63,267 nt of DNA from Verrucomicrobiota bacterium (GCA_003218475.1 QHNR01000044.1:1-63267); one strand, 5' to 3'. Shown: positions 52,079 through 61,033, numbered from the stretch's first letter. The notes: a model not told the origin generated them from the letters alone. Translations and numbers: made by a program.

Positions 52079-52723
52079 ATGATCTCTCATCAACACAAAT
52101 GCATTTTTGTTGAGGTGCCCAAGACCGGCTCGACCAGCGTGAGGGCCATTCTCGGGAAAGCTTGGAAACCACATCTGAATCTGTGGCAGATCAAAAACCA
52201 GATGGAGACGTATTGGACGCACTATGGCGGAAGAAAGAATCGGATTTTGGCGGGCCTGTATTTGTTTCTCCCGGAAGAGCGCCGAAGAGAAAGGGGGCGC
52301 AAACAATTCGAGACCTACTTCAAGTTCGGATTCGTGCGCAACCCGTGGGACCGCGTTGTCTCGCTGTATGAGCGTACCGAAGCGCTACAGCTCAGGAACG
52401 AGATGACCTTCGAACAATTTGTCGATTGGATCGAGTACAGCAGCGCAACCTGCGTTCACTCGGCTCCGCATCGCTATCAATTGGATTGGTTTGTCGATCC
52501 CAACGGAAATGTGCTGGCCGATTTCATCGGAAAATTCGAGCGACTCGACGAAGACTGGACCTTTGTGGCACAAAAGCTCGGTCTCGACGAAAAGTTGCCG
52601 CATCGAAGGGCCAATCCCCGTGACCGCCACTACACTGACTATTACAATTCGCGGACACGCGACGTGATTGCAAACAAGTTCAGAGTGGATATTGAGCGCT
52701 TCGGTTATGAGTTTTCGGAATAA
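52079..52723 (+). CDS. sulfotransferase family protein 1
   Basis: 214 aa from ATG at 52079. The 5'-phosphosulfate loop of PAPS-dependent enzymes reads CIFVEVPKTGSTSVR (near 8-22) and the 3'-phosphate site FGFVRNPWDRVVSLYERT (near 82-98). This is the Golgi-type/heparan sulfate 2-O-like bacterial group. It would transfer sulfate from PAPS to a sugar or other acceptor, probably a surface glycan. The next gene starts 17 bases before its stop, so the two are coupled. The first of three such genes within 3 kb. Confidence 0.88.
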   Translation: MISHQHKCIFVEVPKTGSTSVRAILGKAWKPHLNLWQIKNQMETYWTHYGGRKNRILAGLYLFLPEERRRERGRKQFETYFKFGFVRNPWDRVVSLYERTEALQLRNEMTFEQFVDWIEYSSATCVHSAPHRYQLDWFVDPNGNVLADFIGKFERLDEDWTFVAQKLGLDEKLPHRRANPRDRHYTDYYNSRTRDVIANKFRVDIERFGYEFSE

Positions 52724-53444
52724 AATAAAAGCCATCGTGCTTACCTGTGATCGGTATCGAGCGATCACCCGCCATCTCATTCATCAGTACGACAGGCTCT
52801 GGCCGGATCATCCGTTCGTGTTTCACATTCCTTACCAGGAGGTTGGCGGGACTGACACTAATCGGGTCAGGTATTTCCCTGCCCCTTCGGATATCAAAGG
52901 CACCGTGTTACACTTGTTGGCGGACATTAATGATGAAGAATGGATTTACTGGTGCGTGGACGACAAATACCCGATTGAACTTCCCACAGACAAGGTCGCC
53001 AGTCTCATTTCTCACGCTATGCGTTCACCCGGCATCGATGGCCTCTTGTTCTGCAGATGCAGGGCGACATTGAGTAGCCCCTGGTTCACTCTTCACCCTC
53101 ACAAGACTAAGAACCTATTTGGCGACGTCTATCTGGAGCGAAAGACTTGGTCCCAAATATGGATTCATCAGATTCTGCGCGCGAAAGTGCTCAGGCACCT
53201 GTTCACTCATTTGCCCGACCATATCCCAAGCGCGAAAGCAATGGATGACCTGAAAGAGGAGGTGCCAAAACTGCCCGAGCACCGGCTGTTTGTGACCGAG
53301 AAAAATTTTGCAGTGTTCGGAGAGAGCACTCGACGAGGTGATATCACGCAAAACTGTTATGAAAGCATCGTGGAGGCAGGCATTGAGCTGCCGGAATGGT
53401 TCCAACGGCCGACGGGCGAATACGTGACCCTTGGGAAGTTGTAA
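52707..53444 (+). CDS. putative glycosyltransferase-like protein
   Basis: 245 aa from ATG at 52707, overlapping the sulfotransferase by 17 bases. N-terminal KIKAIVLTCDRYRAITRHLIHQYDRLWPDHPFVFHIPY resembles the first Rossmann-like half of family-2-type glycosyltransferases, and WIYWCVDDKYPIEL near 85-98 gives a DD acidic pair where a DxD metal motif would lie. I do not recognise the family with certainty. The tight coupling to a sulfotransferase supports a role in building or modifying a sulfated glycan; that is inference. Confidence 0.6.
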   Translation: MSFRNKIKAIVLTCDRYRAITRHLIHQYDRLWPDHPFVFHIPYQEVGGTDTNRVRYFPAPSDIKGTVLHLLADINDEEWIYWCVDDKYPIELPTDKVASLISHAMRSPGIDGLLFCRCRATLSSPWFTLHPHKTKNLFGDVYLERKTWSQIWIHQILRAKVLRHLFTHLPDHIPSAKAMDDLKEEVPKLPEHRLFVTEKNFAVFGESTRRGDITQNCYESIVEAGIELPEWFQRPTGEYVTLGKL

Positions 53445-53743
53445 AGCTGCGCTCACACAAATTGCGCAGCCCATTTTCTGCAAAACGTCGCGCCCTTTGG
53501 TGTTAGGTATTGCCTTTTACAGTTGCTTCTAGCCCATCACCGCGCGAAAGGGTGGCCCCCACGTGCCCGACTCCGAAAACCGACGCGGAGACACGTGCGC
53601 CCTCCGAAAGCTTGCGCGAAACGGTGATAGGTTTGTAATGATTTCGCACGAAGTGCTTTGGAGTGCGATGCGTCTTCGCATCGCTTTCATCATGCAATCA
53701 ACCAGGAACCTTATTGGAATGTCCTGCGGAACGTTGCGTGGCG
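53445..53743. other. 299-base gap with decayed repeat fragments
   Basis: No credible gene. TTTGGAGTGCGATGCGTCTTCGCATCGCTTTC-like sequence near 53658-53690 is a half-element of the GGAGTGCG family with a GATGCG / CGCATC hairpin; further GC hairpins near 53555-53600 are degenerate. Confidence 0.5.
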
Positions 53744-54355
53744 TTAGAGCTGCTCAAACGTGTAACCGAACCGCTCGATCTCCGCGGCAAACCGCATCCG
53801 TACGAGATGGCGAAGTTCTTCATCGTAGTATTTCGAATAATGTTCGCGGCTGGAGCGGTTGTATCGCGGTAGCGTTGCCGGCGAAATGCCCAGTGTTCCG
53901 CAGACGGTGCGAAAATCATCAGCCAGATTCTCAAAGCGTATGATATAATCGACGTTGGCGAACGGGTCCTCTTCGCCCTGATCCAGTCGCAGATAGTCTG
54001 CAACCGATACAGCTTTGGAAATTATCTCTCGGAATCTTTTCGGGTCCCAAGTTTCCGGACTTTGCGTAGGCGTGAAATAATACGAGACCATCCGGTCCCA
54101 CGGGTTTCGGACGCAGGTGAACTTATAAAGACTGCGAAACTGCTCGTTTCCGAGTGCGTCTCGATACTCGCCGAGCGTGGAGTGTTTCTTGGTCTTGTAA
54201 TTTGGATTGCGCAGTCCGAAACGCTCGATCCCGTCTTGCTCTTTACGTAAAGCGACCAGCTGATCTTCCGAATAATCGCGGAGCGCGCTCTGTATCGAGT
54301 TGCCTGCGGTTTTCGGTATGTGAACGAATAGAAACCGCTTTTGAAATGAGATCAT
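53744..54355 (-). CDS. sulfotransferase family protein 2
   Basis: 203 aa from ATG at 54355. PAPS motifs: FLFVHIPKTAGNSIQ (near 8-22) and FTCVRNPWDRMVSYYF (near 78-93). A late YIIRFENLADDFRTVCGTLG block, HYSKYYDEELR and the ending FGYTF are shared in style with the other two family members. No signal peptide. It is on the opposite strand from its two neighbours, so the cluster is not one operon. Acceptor unknown. Confidence 0.9.
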   Translation of the reverse strand: MISFQKRFLFVHIPKTAGNSIQSALRDYSEDQLVALRKEQDGIERFGLRNPNYKTKKHSTLGEYRDALGNEQFRSLYKFTCVRNPWDRMVSYYFTPTQSPETWDPKRFREIISKAVSVADYLRLDQGEEDPFANVDYIIRFENLADDFRTVCGTLGISPATLPRYNRSSREHYSKYYDEELRHLVRMRFAAEIERFGYTFEQL

Positions 54356-54443
54356 TCGCGAGGATCTCAGTCTACGATGCGCTGTTCGCTCATGCGAGTG
54401 CTGGCGAGCATTTATGGGGCGTGCGACAGGTTATTGCGGGAAA

Positions 54444-55133
54444 ATGATCCTTTCTCACAAATACAAATTCATCTTCATCAAGACCGCGAAGACCGCCGGC
54501 ACGAGCATTGAGGTCTTCCTGTCAAAGCACTGTGGCTCTCAAGACATCGTGACGCCGATTGCACCGCTGGTTGAAGGACATCAGCCGCGCAATTACGAGG
54601 GGTTCATTAATCCGGTTCCCGAAATCCTCCAACGTCCTGGCAAGATCTTATCAACCTTGCAACACGCACTCACAAGTCGTGATAAATTTTATAACCACAT
54701 GCCGGCACGCGAGATCAAAAACCGCGTTCCTGCCGATGTCTGGAACAGCTACTTCAAATTTTGCGCAGAGAGAAATCCGTGGGACAAAGTTTTGTCTCAC
54801 TACCACATGCACGCTGCACGCGAAGGCGGCTCGCTTTCACTGAATGAATATCTCGCCCGTGGCAGATTTCCCACTAACTACTTCCGATACACCGATCGCT
54901 CCGGCACAAAAATCATCGTCGACCGGATCCTTCGCTACGAGAACCTGGTCGCGGAACTCAGCGAAGTCTTCTCGCAACTAAAAATTCCTTTTGACGGCAC
55001 TCTTGGCGTCACGGCTAAATCCGGATACCGGTCCGATCGCAGACCGTATCAGGAAGTCTTCAATGACGAACAACGAAAAATCGTCGAAAAAGCATTCGCC
55101 AAAGAAATCGAACTACATGGTTACCGTTTTTGA
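54444..55133 (+). CDS. sulfotransferase family protein 3
   Basis: 229 aa from ATG at 54444. 5'-phosphosulfate loop FIFIKTAKTAGTSIEVFLS (near 10-24), 3'-phosphate region KFCAERNPWDKVLSHYHMHA. It then has RILRYENLVAELSEVF and ends in IELHGYRF. The longer reading from 54414 adds ten codons without conserved residues. Together with the two other sulfotransferases and the sulfatase that follows on the other strand it makes a small sulfate-transfer cluster. Confidence 0.9.
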   Translation: MILSHKYKFIFIKTAKTAGTSIEVFLSKHCGSQDIVTPIAPLVEGHQPRNYEGFINPVPEILQRPGKILSTLQHALTSRDKFYNHMPAREIKNRVPADVWNSYFKFCAERNPWDKVLSHYHMHAAREGGSLSLNEYLARGRFPTNYFRYTDRSGTKIIVDRILRYENLVAELSEVFSQLKIPFDGTLGVTAKSGYRSDRRPYQEVFNDEQRKIVEKAFAKEIELHGYRF

Positions 55134-55157
55134 GGGGCTGTAACGATATGCGAGTGT

Positions 55158-56634
55158 TTAAATTCTCAACCTATCGTTTGCGGATTCCTGCCAACGGCGA
55201 ATCTCGCCGGTAAGACGGGTTATTACCTGCGCGCATTGTCGCTCCGAGAAAAGATTTCGCCTTTCCCATGGATCATCCTTCAAGTTGTACAGTTCGTCTA
55301 AATCCTTGTCGCGCAGACAAAGCTTCCAGCCGTCTGGAGACACAATCGCGCGAGTCGATTCCTCGACCGCGCGTTTGATCATGCGTCGTCGCGCCAAACG
55401 CGTTCCTTTTTTCACTTTCGTTCGGTTCGGCGCCCACTCGATGAAAACATTTTGCGGCGCAGTCGTGTCTTCGCGGATTAACGGCAACAGACTCTTGCCA
55501 GCACATTGGCGATGACTCGGTTGAGCTAAAAGATCAAGCAACGTCGGCACAAAATCGATGTGGCTCACTGAGTTTGAAATCATTTCGCTGCGCGTTTGGC
55601 CAGGCAGCCGAATCAACCAGGGGACGCGCGTGGCCTCCTCGAACGTGGTTTCTTTGCCGAATAGATGATGCGCGCCGAGGCTGTCGCCGTGGTCGCTGGT
55701 ATGTACGACGACCGTCTCGTCAGCCAAACCGCATCGTTCCAAACATCCAAGAATCGCGCCGATGCTTTGATCGACCAGCGTCACAAGGCCAAGGTACCGT
55801 TGTTTGATGCTTCGGTATTCTTCGAGCGTGATCCCGAAGAACAACTGACACGGCAGGCGTTCTCGATCGAGGATCGCTTCCGCCTCCTGCCATTCGCGCA
55901 TCAAACGATACCGCAGCGGAATGTTTTCGCTCTCGGGAATCGTCGCGGAAAGATCGAGGTCTATTTCATTGAGCGGATGTTCGTCGTTGAGTGGGCCGTT
56001 GTAGGGTGAGTGCGGTTCCACAAAACCCACAACCAGAATGAAAGAATCGCGCTGATGTTTTTCTATGAAGTCACAGGCGTGTTTCTCCAGAAATTTTGGC
56101 CGCGATAGATCGAGGGGCAGGCTGCTGATGGCCGTTTTGTTTATCGGGCGTGATGCCCATTGAGATTAAGAAATTTGTGTAGTCGCCGTGCCCCGCCTGC
56201 AACGCCCTGCCCGCAGCAGCTTCGCGCAGCGATGCGGGCGTAGCTGTAGCACTGCGGGCAGGGTCTTCAGTGGAAATCCATTCGTGGAATCCGCGTCCGC
56301 CGTGCCCTTCCTCGCCGAGATGCCATTTGCCCATGTATGCGGTCTGATAATCCCTGTCCTCCATCAGCTCGGGAAAAACGCGAAACCGCCGATCCAGTGG
56401 CACGCTGTTCCGTGTGCATCCGTTAATGTGCGGCCAGGTGCCTGTCATCAGCGAAGAGCGCGAAGGTGTGCACACCGGATGGGTGACGTAGGCCCGCTCG
56501 AAAACCACCGATTCAGAAGCGAGCTTGTTAAGATTGGGAGCGTGTACCTTCACGCCTCCGTAACAAGCGAGCGTATCCGCTCTCTGCTGGTCCGGCAGAA
56601 AAAGAATTAGGTTCGGCTTACGTTTCGCGGCCAT
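55158..56634 (-). pseudogene. type I sulfatase, frameshifted, with an in-frame repeat insert
   Basis: Two overlapping-strand frames together make one sulfatase of about 490 codons. From ATG at 56634: KPNLILFLPDQQRADTLACYG (metal Asp), the formylglycine site HPVCTPSRSSLMTG (C-T-P-S-R), YMGKWHLGEEGHGGRGFHEW. After the tract DKQNG a one-base gain in the A-rich AAACAAAACGG (near 56135-56143) shifts the frame; the other frame continues DLSRPKFLEKHACDFIEKH, FVEPHSPYNGP and HTSDHGDSLGAHHLFGKETTFEEATRVP. Residues near 124-143 (SATATPASLREAAAGRALQ) are encoded by a palindromic repeat. It is inactive if the shift is real. Confidence 0.8.
56205..56263. repeat. CCCTGCCCGCAG...CTGCGGGCAGGG palindrome inside the sulfatase
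   Basis: Perfect 12-base arms at the ends with CAGCTTCGCGCAGCGATGCG between them. Translated in frame in the sulfatase. A partial copy lies at 23609-23640 and a related one in resB at 8336-8374. Confidence 0.85.
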
Positions 56635-56686
56635 GGAGTTAAGCCTTAACGCAGTAAACAAGGCGTGGTCAATGATACTACGACGT

Positions 56687-56787
56687 TGTCATTCCAAGCG
56701 CAGTCGAGGAACCTCTCGACTTTATCCGAGCCAGCAGCGATTCACAGATAACAGCAAGAGATTTCTCCAATTCGGTCGAAATGACAG
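56687..56787. repeat. gene-less copy of the GIY-YIG element repeat
   Basis: TTGTCATTCCAAGCGCAGTC at the left, and the inverse AATTCGGTCGAAATGACAG at the right, about 100 bases. Same ends as the GIY-YIG element at 19721-20110 but with no gene between. Confidence 0.8.
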
Positions 56788-56859
56788 AATCCTCAGCCGC
56801 GCGCTGATCTTTCCTTTTTGGCGTCGCAACACTTCCAGTTTCAGTGTTTCATCCCTCAC

Positions 56860-58125
56860 ATGAAACGGTTTTTGATTCTGCAGCTATTCGGCGCGTTAAT
56901 CGCTGCGATGGCGAATGCAGCAACAAACTTTGACTTTGCCGCAAAAGCGACAAACGAGCTCGCTGTCGATCTTCACCACCAGCTCGCGACGCGGGACGAC
57001 AATCTTTGCGTCTCTCCGTACTCAATTGAAAGCGCTCTGGCCATGACGTTCGCCGGCGCCGACGGCGAAACGCGCAAGGAGATGGCGCGTGTCCTGCATC
57101 TCACAAACGATAGCACGGTGCCCGCCTCGTTCGCCGCGCTCCAGCATTCCCTGGAACAGATGAGCACGAAGACAGCTGAGCTCGTAAAACAATCTAAGAA
57201 ATTTGGTGGTCCGAGTGAACCGATCACATTGAACATCGCCAATCGCCTCTTTGCGCAAAAGGGCTATGCGTTTCGCGAGGCGTTCCTGTCATTGGTGAAA
57301 CAAAATTTCGGAGGAGCCTTTGAGCCTATCGATTTCGTTGCCAATGCTGCGGCAGCCACGCAGCGCATCAACAAATGGGTCGAGGACCAGACGCATGATC
57401 GGATTCGCGATCTGATTCCAGCAGGGGCACTGGACAAGACAACGCGCCTGGTCCTGGCGAACGCGCTTTATGTAAAAGCCCCCTGGGCCAGTGAATTTTC
57501 CGACAACGCAACGCAACCGGAACCGTTTCATGTTCGCGGCGGAACGCCTGCCACTGTTCCGACGATGCGAAAGACGGACCGCAGTTTCGGCTACTCGAAG
57601 CGCGAAGGGTTTATAGCTGTGAGCCTCCCCTACGTCGGAAATGATCTCCAATTCGTCATCCTTCTCCCCGACGACGTAAACGGTCTGCATGCTCTCGAAT
57701 TGAAGCTGAGCGTTGACATGCTTGCTGGATGCGCAAAACTCCAGACGCGCGACGTTGATCTGCATCTTCCAAAGTTCAAGCTCGAGCCGCCAACCATGTC
57801 TTTAGCCGAAAAGTTTGAAGCGCTCGGCATGAAGACTGCGTTCGACAAGCCGCAGGGCAGCGCGAATTTCGACAAGATGGCGCCGCGCAAGCCGAACGAT
57901 TATCTCTACATCTCGCAGATCTTTCACAAAACTTTCATCGCGGTGGACGAAAAGGGAACGGAGGCGGCTGCAGCAACCGCCGTGGCAATGATGGCGGCGA
58001 CTGCTTTACGGTCACCTCCCCCGCCGCCAATTGAAGTGAAAATCGATCGGCCATTCGTTTACGCGATTCAGCATGTGCCCAGCGGCGTCTGCCTTTTTCT
58101 CGGGCGTGTGACCGATCCACGCTGA
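56860..58125 (+). CDS. secreted serpin
   Basis: 421 aa from ATG at 56860, opening a signal peptide (FLILQLFGALIAAMANA). The full serpin fold follows: NLCVSPYSIESALAMTFAGADG, NIANRLFAQKGYAF, RLVLANALYVKAPWASEF, MRKTDRSFGYSKREGFIAVSLPY, LHLPKFKLEP, and the hinge DEKGTEAAAATAVAMMAATA leading to the reactive loop, then RPFVYAIQHVPSGVCLFLGRV. The small-residue hinge suggests an inhibitory type. It would trap extracellular serine or cysteine proteases. The P1 residue lies in the Ala/Met/Arg region near 385-395 and is not sure. It stands alone. Confidence 0.95.
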   Translation: MKRFLILQLFGALIAAMANAATNFDFAAKATNELAVDLHHQLATRDDNLCVSPYSIESALAMTFAGADGETRKEMARVLHLTNDSTVPASFAALQHSLEQMSTKTAELVKQSKKFGGPSEPITLNIANRLFAQKGYAFREAFLSLVKQNFGGAFEPIDFVANAAAATQRINKWVEDQTHDRIRDLIPAGALDKTTRLVLANALYVKAPWASEFSDNATQPEPFHVRGGTPATVPTMRKTDRSFGYSKREGFIAVSLPYVGNDLQFVILLPDDVNGLHALELKLSVDMLAGCAKLQTRDVDLHLPKFKLEPPTMSLAEKFEALGMKTAFDKPQGSANFDKMAPRKPNDYLYISQIFHKTFIAVDEKGTEAAAATAVAMMAATALRSPPPPPIEVKIDRPFVYAIQHVPSGVCLFLGRVTDPR

Positions 58126-58139
58126 ATAGAACAGAATTT

Positions 58140-58262
58140 GTGGACATCTCTGTCAGCCCCGAACGCTTTCGGGGTTCACAGAATGGAGCCAAGCGGGCGC
58201 TGAGCGACACGGACGGGCAGGCCGCAGGGCGAGTGAGCGGGAGCGAACGAGTCAAACGCCCT
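58140..58262. repeat. hairpin repeats after the serpin gene
   Basis: TGTGGACATCTCTGTCAGCC and hairpin CCCCGAACGCTTTCGGGG (58157-58174), then a GGCGTTTGACTCGTTCGCTC-type palindrome on the other strand, ending at the DUF488 stop (58261). The gap to DUF488 holds only these. Confidence 0.6.
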
Positions 58263-58788
58263 ACAACAGCGACTGGGCCCGGTAACTTAATTCGCCATTC
58301 ACGATGCGCGCTGCGGAGGTGAATGGATGCGCCTCGATTTTGTTTGAGTCGAGAATGTGCATCACCTCGATACCACACGCCTTCAGATAATCTGAGATCA
58401 GCGAACGATGACAACGCCACCAAACCGCCTCCGCGCACATGATCGCGGCAGGCCCCGCCTCACGAGCGAGAGTGAGGAGGCGCTCGACACCTTTGTGAAA
58501 TTGTTCTGTTTCCATGTGATCGGCGTAGCCACGAAATGAAGCGTTGCGCCACGCCGTGTTGGCCGAGTCAGCGTTCGGTTTTCGTCTTCCGCCCAGCTCA
58601 GGGAAATGTTCGTAGCGAATTCGGAACGCGTGCAGTGATTCCGCCAGTGCTTCCTTGTTGAACTGCGGATAACGCTTCGACCCCGGCCAGGATCGCACAT
58701 CGGCCAACAACTTGATTTCGTTCTTTTTCAGCAACGAAATGAGGTCCTCGATGCTCCGCGTCGAGTGGCCAATCGTCCAGATTTGCAT
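58261..58788 (-). CDS. DUF488 protein
   Basis: 175 aa, cytoplasmic. The family signatures are visible: IWTIGHSTRSIEDLISLLKKNEIKLLADVRSWPGSKRYPQFN at the N-terminus, ELGGRRK near 65, and MCAEAVWWRCHRSLISDYL with the conserved C..CHR near 125. DUF488 proteins are widespread and of unproven function. It is separated from hflC by a large palindrome and from the serpin by smaller ones. Confidence 0.92.
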   Translation of the reverse strand: MQIWTIGHSTRSIEDLISLLKKNEIKLLADVRSWPGSKRYPQFNKEALAESLHAFRIRYEHFPELGGRRKPNADSANTAWRNASFRGYADHMETEQFHKGVERLLTLAREAGPAAIMCAEAVWWRCHRSLISDYLKACGIEVMHILDSNKIEAHPFTSAARIVNGELSYRAQSLL

Positions 58789-58842
58789 GATTTAAGATAA
58801 ACCACGGTTCGCACGTCTCGTCAGGTAGCCCGCGTCTCAGGC

Positions 58843-58989
58843 TTGCTGGGGAGCACAGGCTGCCAGCCTGTTGGTCTCGGCAGCTTGCCGAGACGGGCCA
58901 ATTTTCAGCGATATCCGAGAATTAGCTGCGTAAAGGTGTTGCCGGCAGGGCTTCCGGTAACTGCAGGCTGGCAGCCTGTGCTCCCCAGC
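58843..58989. repeat. large nested palindrome (CTGGGGAGCACAGGC family), copy 2, inverted
   Basis: Outer arms CTGGGGAGCACAGGCTGCC and GGCAGCCTGTGCTCCCCAG; inner hairpins TCTCGGCAGCTTGCCGAGA then GTTGCCGGCAGGGCTTCC, the reverse order of 26907-27043. Confidence 0.88.
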
Positions 58990-59015
58990 AAACCTCACGC
59001 GTGCGCTCGCCGGTC

Positions 59016-60053
59016 TTAATGCCCCGGTTTCGGCGGGGCCACTGCTTCGGCCATGGACTTCAACATTCGACCAAGATCGCTGTTCGTCGAGATGACTGCG
59101 GTCGTGTCCTTTTCAAACGCGGCGCGCATGACATCGAGGCTTCGCAAAAACGAATAGAGTTCCTGCGCATCCGGCGCGCCGAACGCGGCGGCGTAAATCG
59201 CGGCGGCTTCGGCGTCGGCTTTTCCCTCGGTCTCGAGCGCGTTCTTTGTCGCGGTGGAACTGATCGATGCCACATCGCTTTCCTTTTGACCGCTGATGTT
59301 CGCGGCCTCGCCGCGTCCCTCGGAACGGAACCGCGCAGCGATTTGATGCCGCTCGCTCGACATGCGTTCGATGATCTTCTCCGCAACCGCTGGATTGTAT
59401 TTGCTGCGCTTGAAACGTTCATCGAGCAATTCGATTCCGAAATCGGCAATCTTTTGCCGTGTGCGTTCTGTAATTTGTTTCTCAATTTCGCCGCGCCCGA
59501 ATTCGATATCGGGAATTGTGCTGGACAGAAGCGTGCCGCTTTTCTCCAGCTCCTCGTCGCGCAACGGCTTTCGCCCTTTGGTAACCCGAATGATTTCGAC
59601 GAGATCGTGCGTGGCGACGGCGGTGCGTGTTTCGCTGCCGAGGATGTCATCAAGACGTGAAAGCGCGCTGCGCTCATCATTGAGCCGATTGTAGTAGAGA
59701 AACGGATCGCTGATCCGCCAACGGGCGAAACAATCGACAATGATGTAAAGCTTGTCCTTGGTAGGACATTCCGTAGGCGGGCCGTCCCAGGCGAGGATCC
59801 GCTTATCGAAACGCTGCACTTTATCGAGAACCGGCAGTTTCATCTTCAACCCGGGTGTGGCGATGGTGCGAACGATTTTGCCGAAACGCGTGATGATCAC
59901 GGTTTCATATTGATGGACGATAAATAGCAGCGTTCCCCATTTGAATGCAGTCAAGATGAAAAGAATTCCCAAGATCGACATGAACCGGCTCTGCAAAAAA
60001 CGCACAACGGCCGATACCGCCGCAGGTCGCGGAGTCACATCGATCACATTCAT
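59016..60053 (-). CDS. hflC: HflC-like protease modulator
   Basis: 345 aa. One N-terminal transmembrane helix (FMSILGILFILTAFKWGTLLFIV), then the SPFH/band-7 domain: VIITRFGKIVRTIATPGLKMKLPVLDKVQRFDKRI, DCFARWRISDPFLYY, and a long charged coiled coil (RSEGRGEAANISGQKESD; KADAEAAAIYAAAF). With HflK it forms a periplasmic cage around FtsH and modulates it. It overlaps hflK by four bases (60050-60053). ftsH is not in the window. Confidence 0.92.
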   Translation of the reverse strand: MNVIDVTPRPAAVSAVVRFLQSRFMSILGILFILTAFKWGTLLFIVHQYETVIITRFGKIVRTIATPGLKMKLPVLDKVQRFDKRILAWDGPPTECPTKDKLYIIVDCFARWRISDPFLYYNRLNDERSALSRLDDILGSETRTAVATHDLVEIIRVTKGRKPLRDEELEKSGTLLSSTIPDIEFGRGEIEKQITERTRQKIADFGIELLDERFKRSKYNPAVAEKIIERMSSERHQIAARFRSEGRGEAANISGQKESDVASISSTATKNALETEGKADAEAAAIYAAAFGAPDAQELYSFLRSLDVMRAAFEKDTTAVISTNSDLGRMLKSMAEAVAPPKPGH

Positions 60054-61033
60054 GGCGAGGTCCGGGTCTGCTCCGCCGGCAACAGCGGCAACGTCTGGAG
60101 AATGTTCTTCAAACTGTCGTCCACGATGATTTTCTTTTGCAAATTGGGCAGGATCGCTTGCATCGCTTCGAGATAAAGACGCCGCCGCGTTATGTCAGGT
60201 GCTTTCCGGTACTCGGCGAGCAATAATGAGAATTTTTGCGCTTCGCCCTTTGCCTCGTTCACCCGGCGGAAAGCATACGCTTCGGCTTGTTTCTCGCGCT
60301 CCTTCGCCTGGCCGCGTGCGTTCGGGACGGCGTCGTTATACACCGCCCAAGCTTGATTGATCGCGGTTTGCTTCTCCTGTTGCGCCTGATTGACATCGTT
60401 GAACGCGGCCTGCACCGCCGGCGGCGGCCGCACGCTGGTCAGCTGCACCTGTTGAATCTGGATTCCCAAACCGTATTGCGAACTCAAATCGGCCAGCCGT
60501 TTCAAGGCTGATGTCTCGATGTCGTGCCGGCCGATGGTTAGCACTTCGTCCACAGTGCGATCGCCGATCACTTCACGCATCGCGCTTTCGGAAAGATCGC
60601 GCAACGTCTTCTCCGGCTCGCGCGCACCGAACAGATACATCTTCGGATCGGTGATGCGGTACTGCACCACCCACGGAACGAGAGCGGTGTTGAGGTCGCC
60701 CGTGATCATCGTTTCCGTCTCCTGCGGCTCAGGGTCGCCCTGGTAAATGTTTGTCGCGCCGGGTGTGAAAAAGCCGAACTCAAGTTTTAGCAGGCGTTGC
60801 GTGGGGACGGTCTGAATTTCGTCGACATACGGAATGGCGTAAGCCAGACCGGGATTGACGTTGTCATGGAATGCGCCAAAGCGTGTCTTGACCCCAATGG
60901 AATTTGCCGGGATCGACGTGAACCCGAACAACAGCGTCAACAACGTGAGGACAAGCCCGATGCAGGCAATCAAACCAAGAATTAGTCGCGCTGGCTTAAT
61001 CGGAAGACTTTCGGCAACCATCGGCCTTGGCAT
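60050..61033 (-). CDS. hflK: HflK-like protease modulator
   Basis: 327 aa. Transmembrane helix RLILGLIACIGLVLTLLTLLFGF, then an SPFH domain: SIPANSIGVKTRFGAFHDNVNPGLAYAIPYVDEIQTVPTQRL, EPQETETMITGDLNTALVPWVVQYRITDP, VIGDRTVDEVLTIGR, and the SSQYGLGIQIQQVQLTSVRPP signature, followed by a coiled coil with EKQAEAYAFRRVNEAKGEAQKFSLLLAEY. The first gene of the hflK-hflC pair. A Gly/Pro-rich N-terminal tail typical of E. coli HflK is absent here. Confidence 0.92.
   Translation of the reverse strand: MPRPMVAESLPIKPARLILGLIACIGLVLTLLTLLFGFTSIPANSIGVKTRFGAFHDNVNPGLAYAIPYVDEIQTVPTQRLLKLEFGFFTPGATNIYQGDPEPQETETMITGDLNTALVPWVVQYRITDPKMYLFGAREPEKTLRDLSESAMREVIGDRTVDEVLTIGRHDIETSALKRLADLSSQYGLGIQIQQVQLTSVRPPPAVQAAFNDVNQAQQEKQTAINQAWAVYNDAVPNARGQAKEREKQAEAYAFRRVNEAKGEAQKFSLLLAEYRKAPDITRRRLYLEAMQAILPNLQKKIIVDDSLKNILQTLPLLPAEQTRTSP

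Noticed and set aside
52014-55133. sulfotransferase cluster as a genomic island integrated at tRNA-Lys
   Set aside because: Integration would place the island on the 3' side of the tRNA (lower coordinates), where only the GIY-YIG unit lies; the sulfotransferases are on the 5' side and no integrase is seen.
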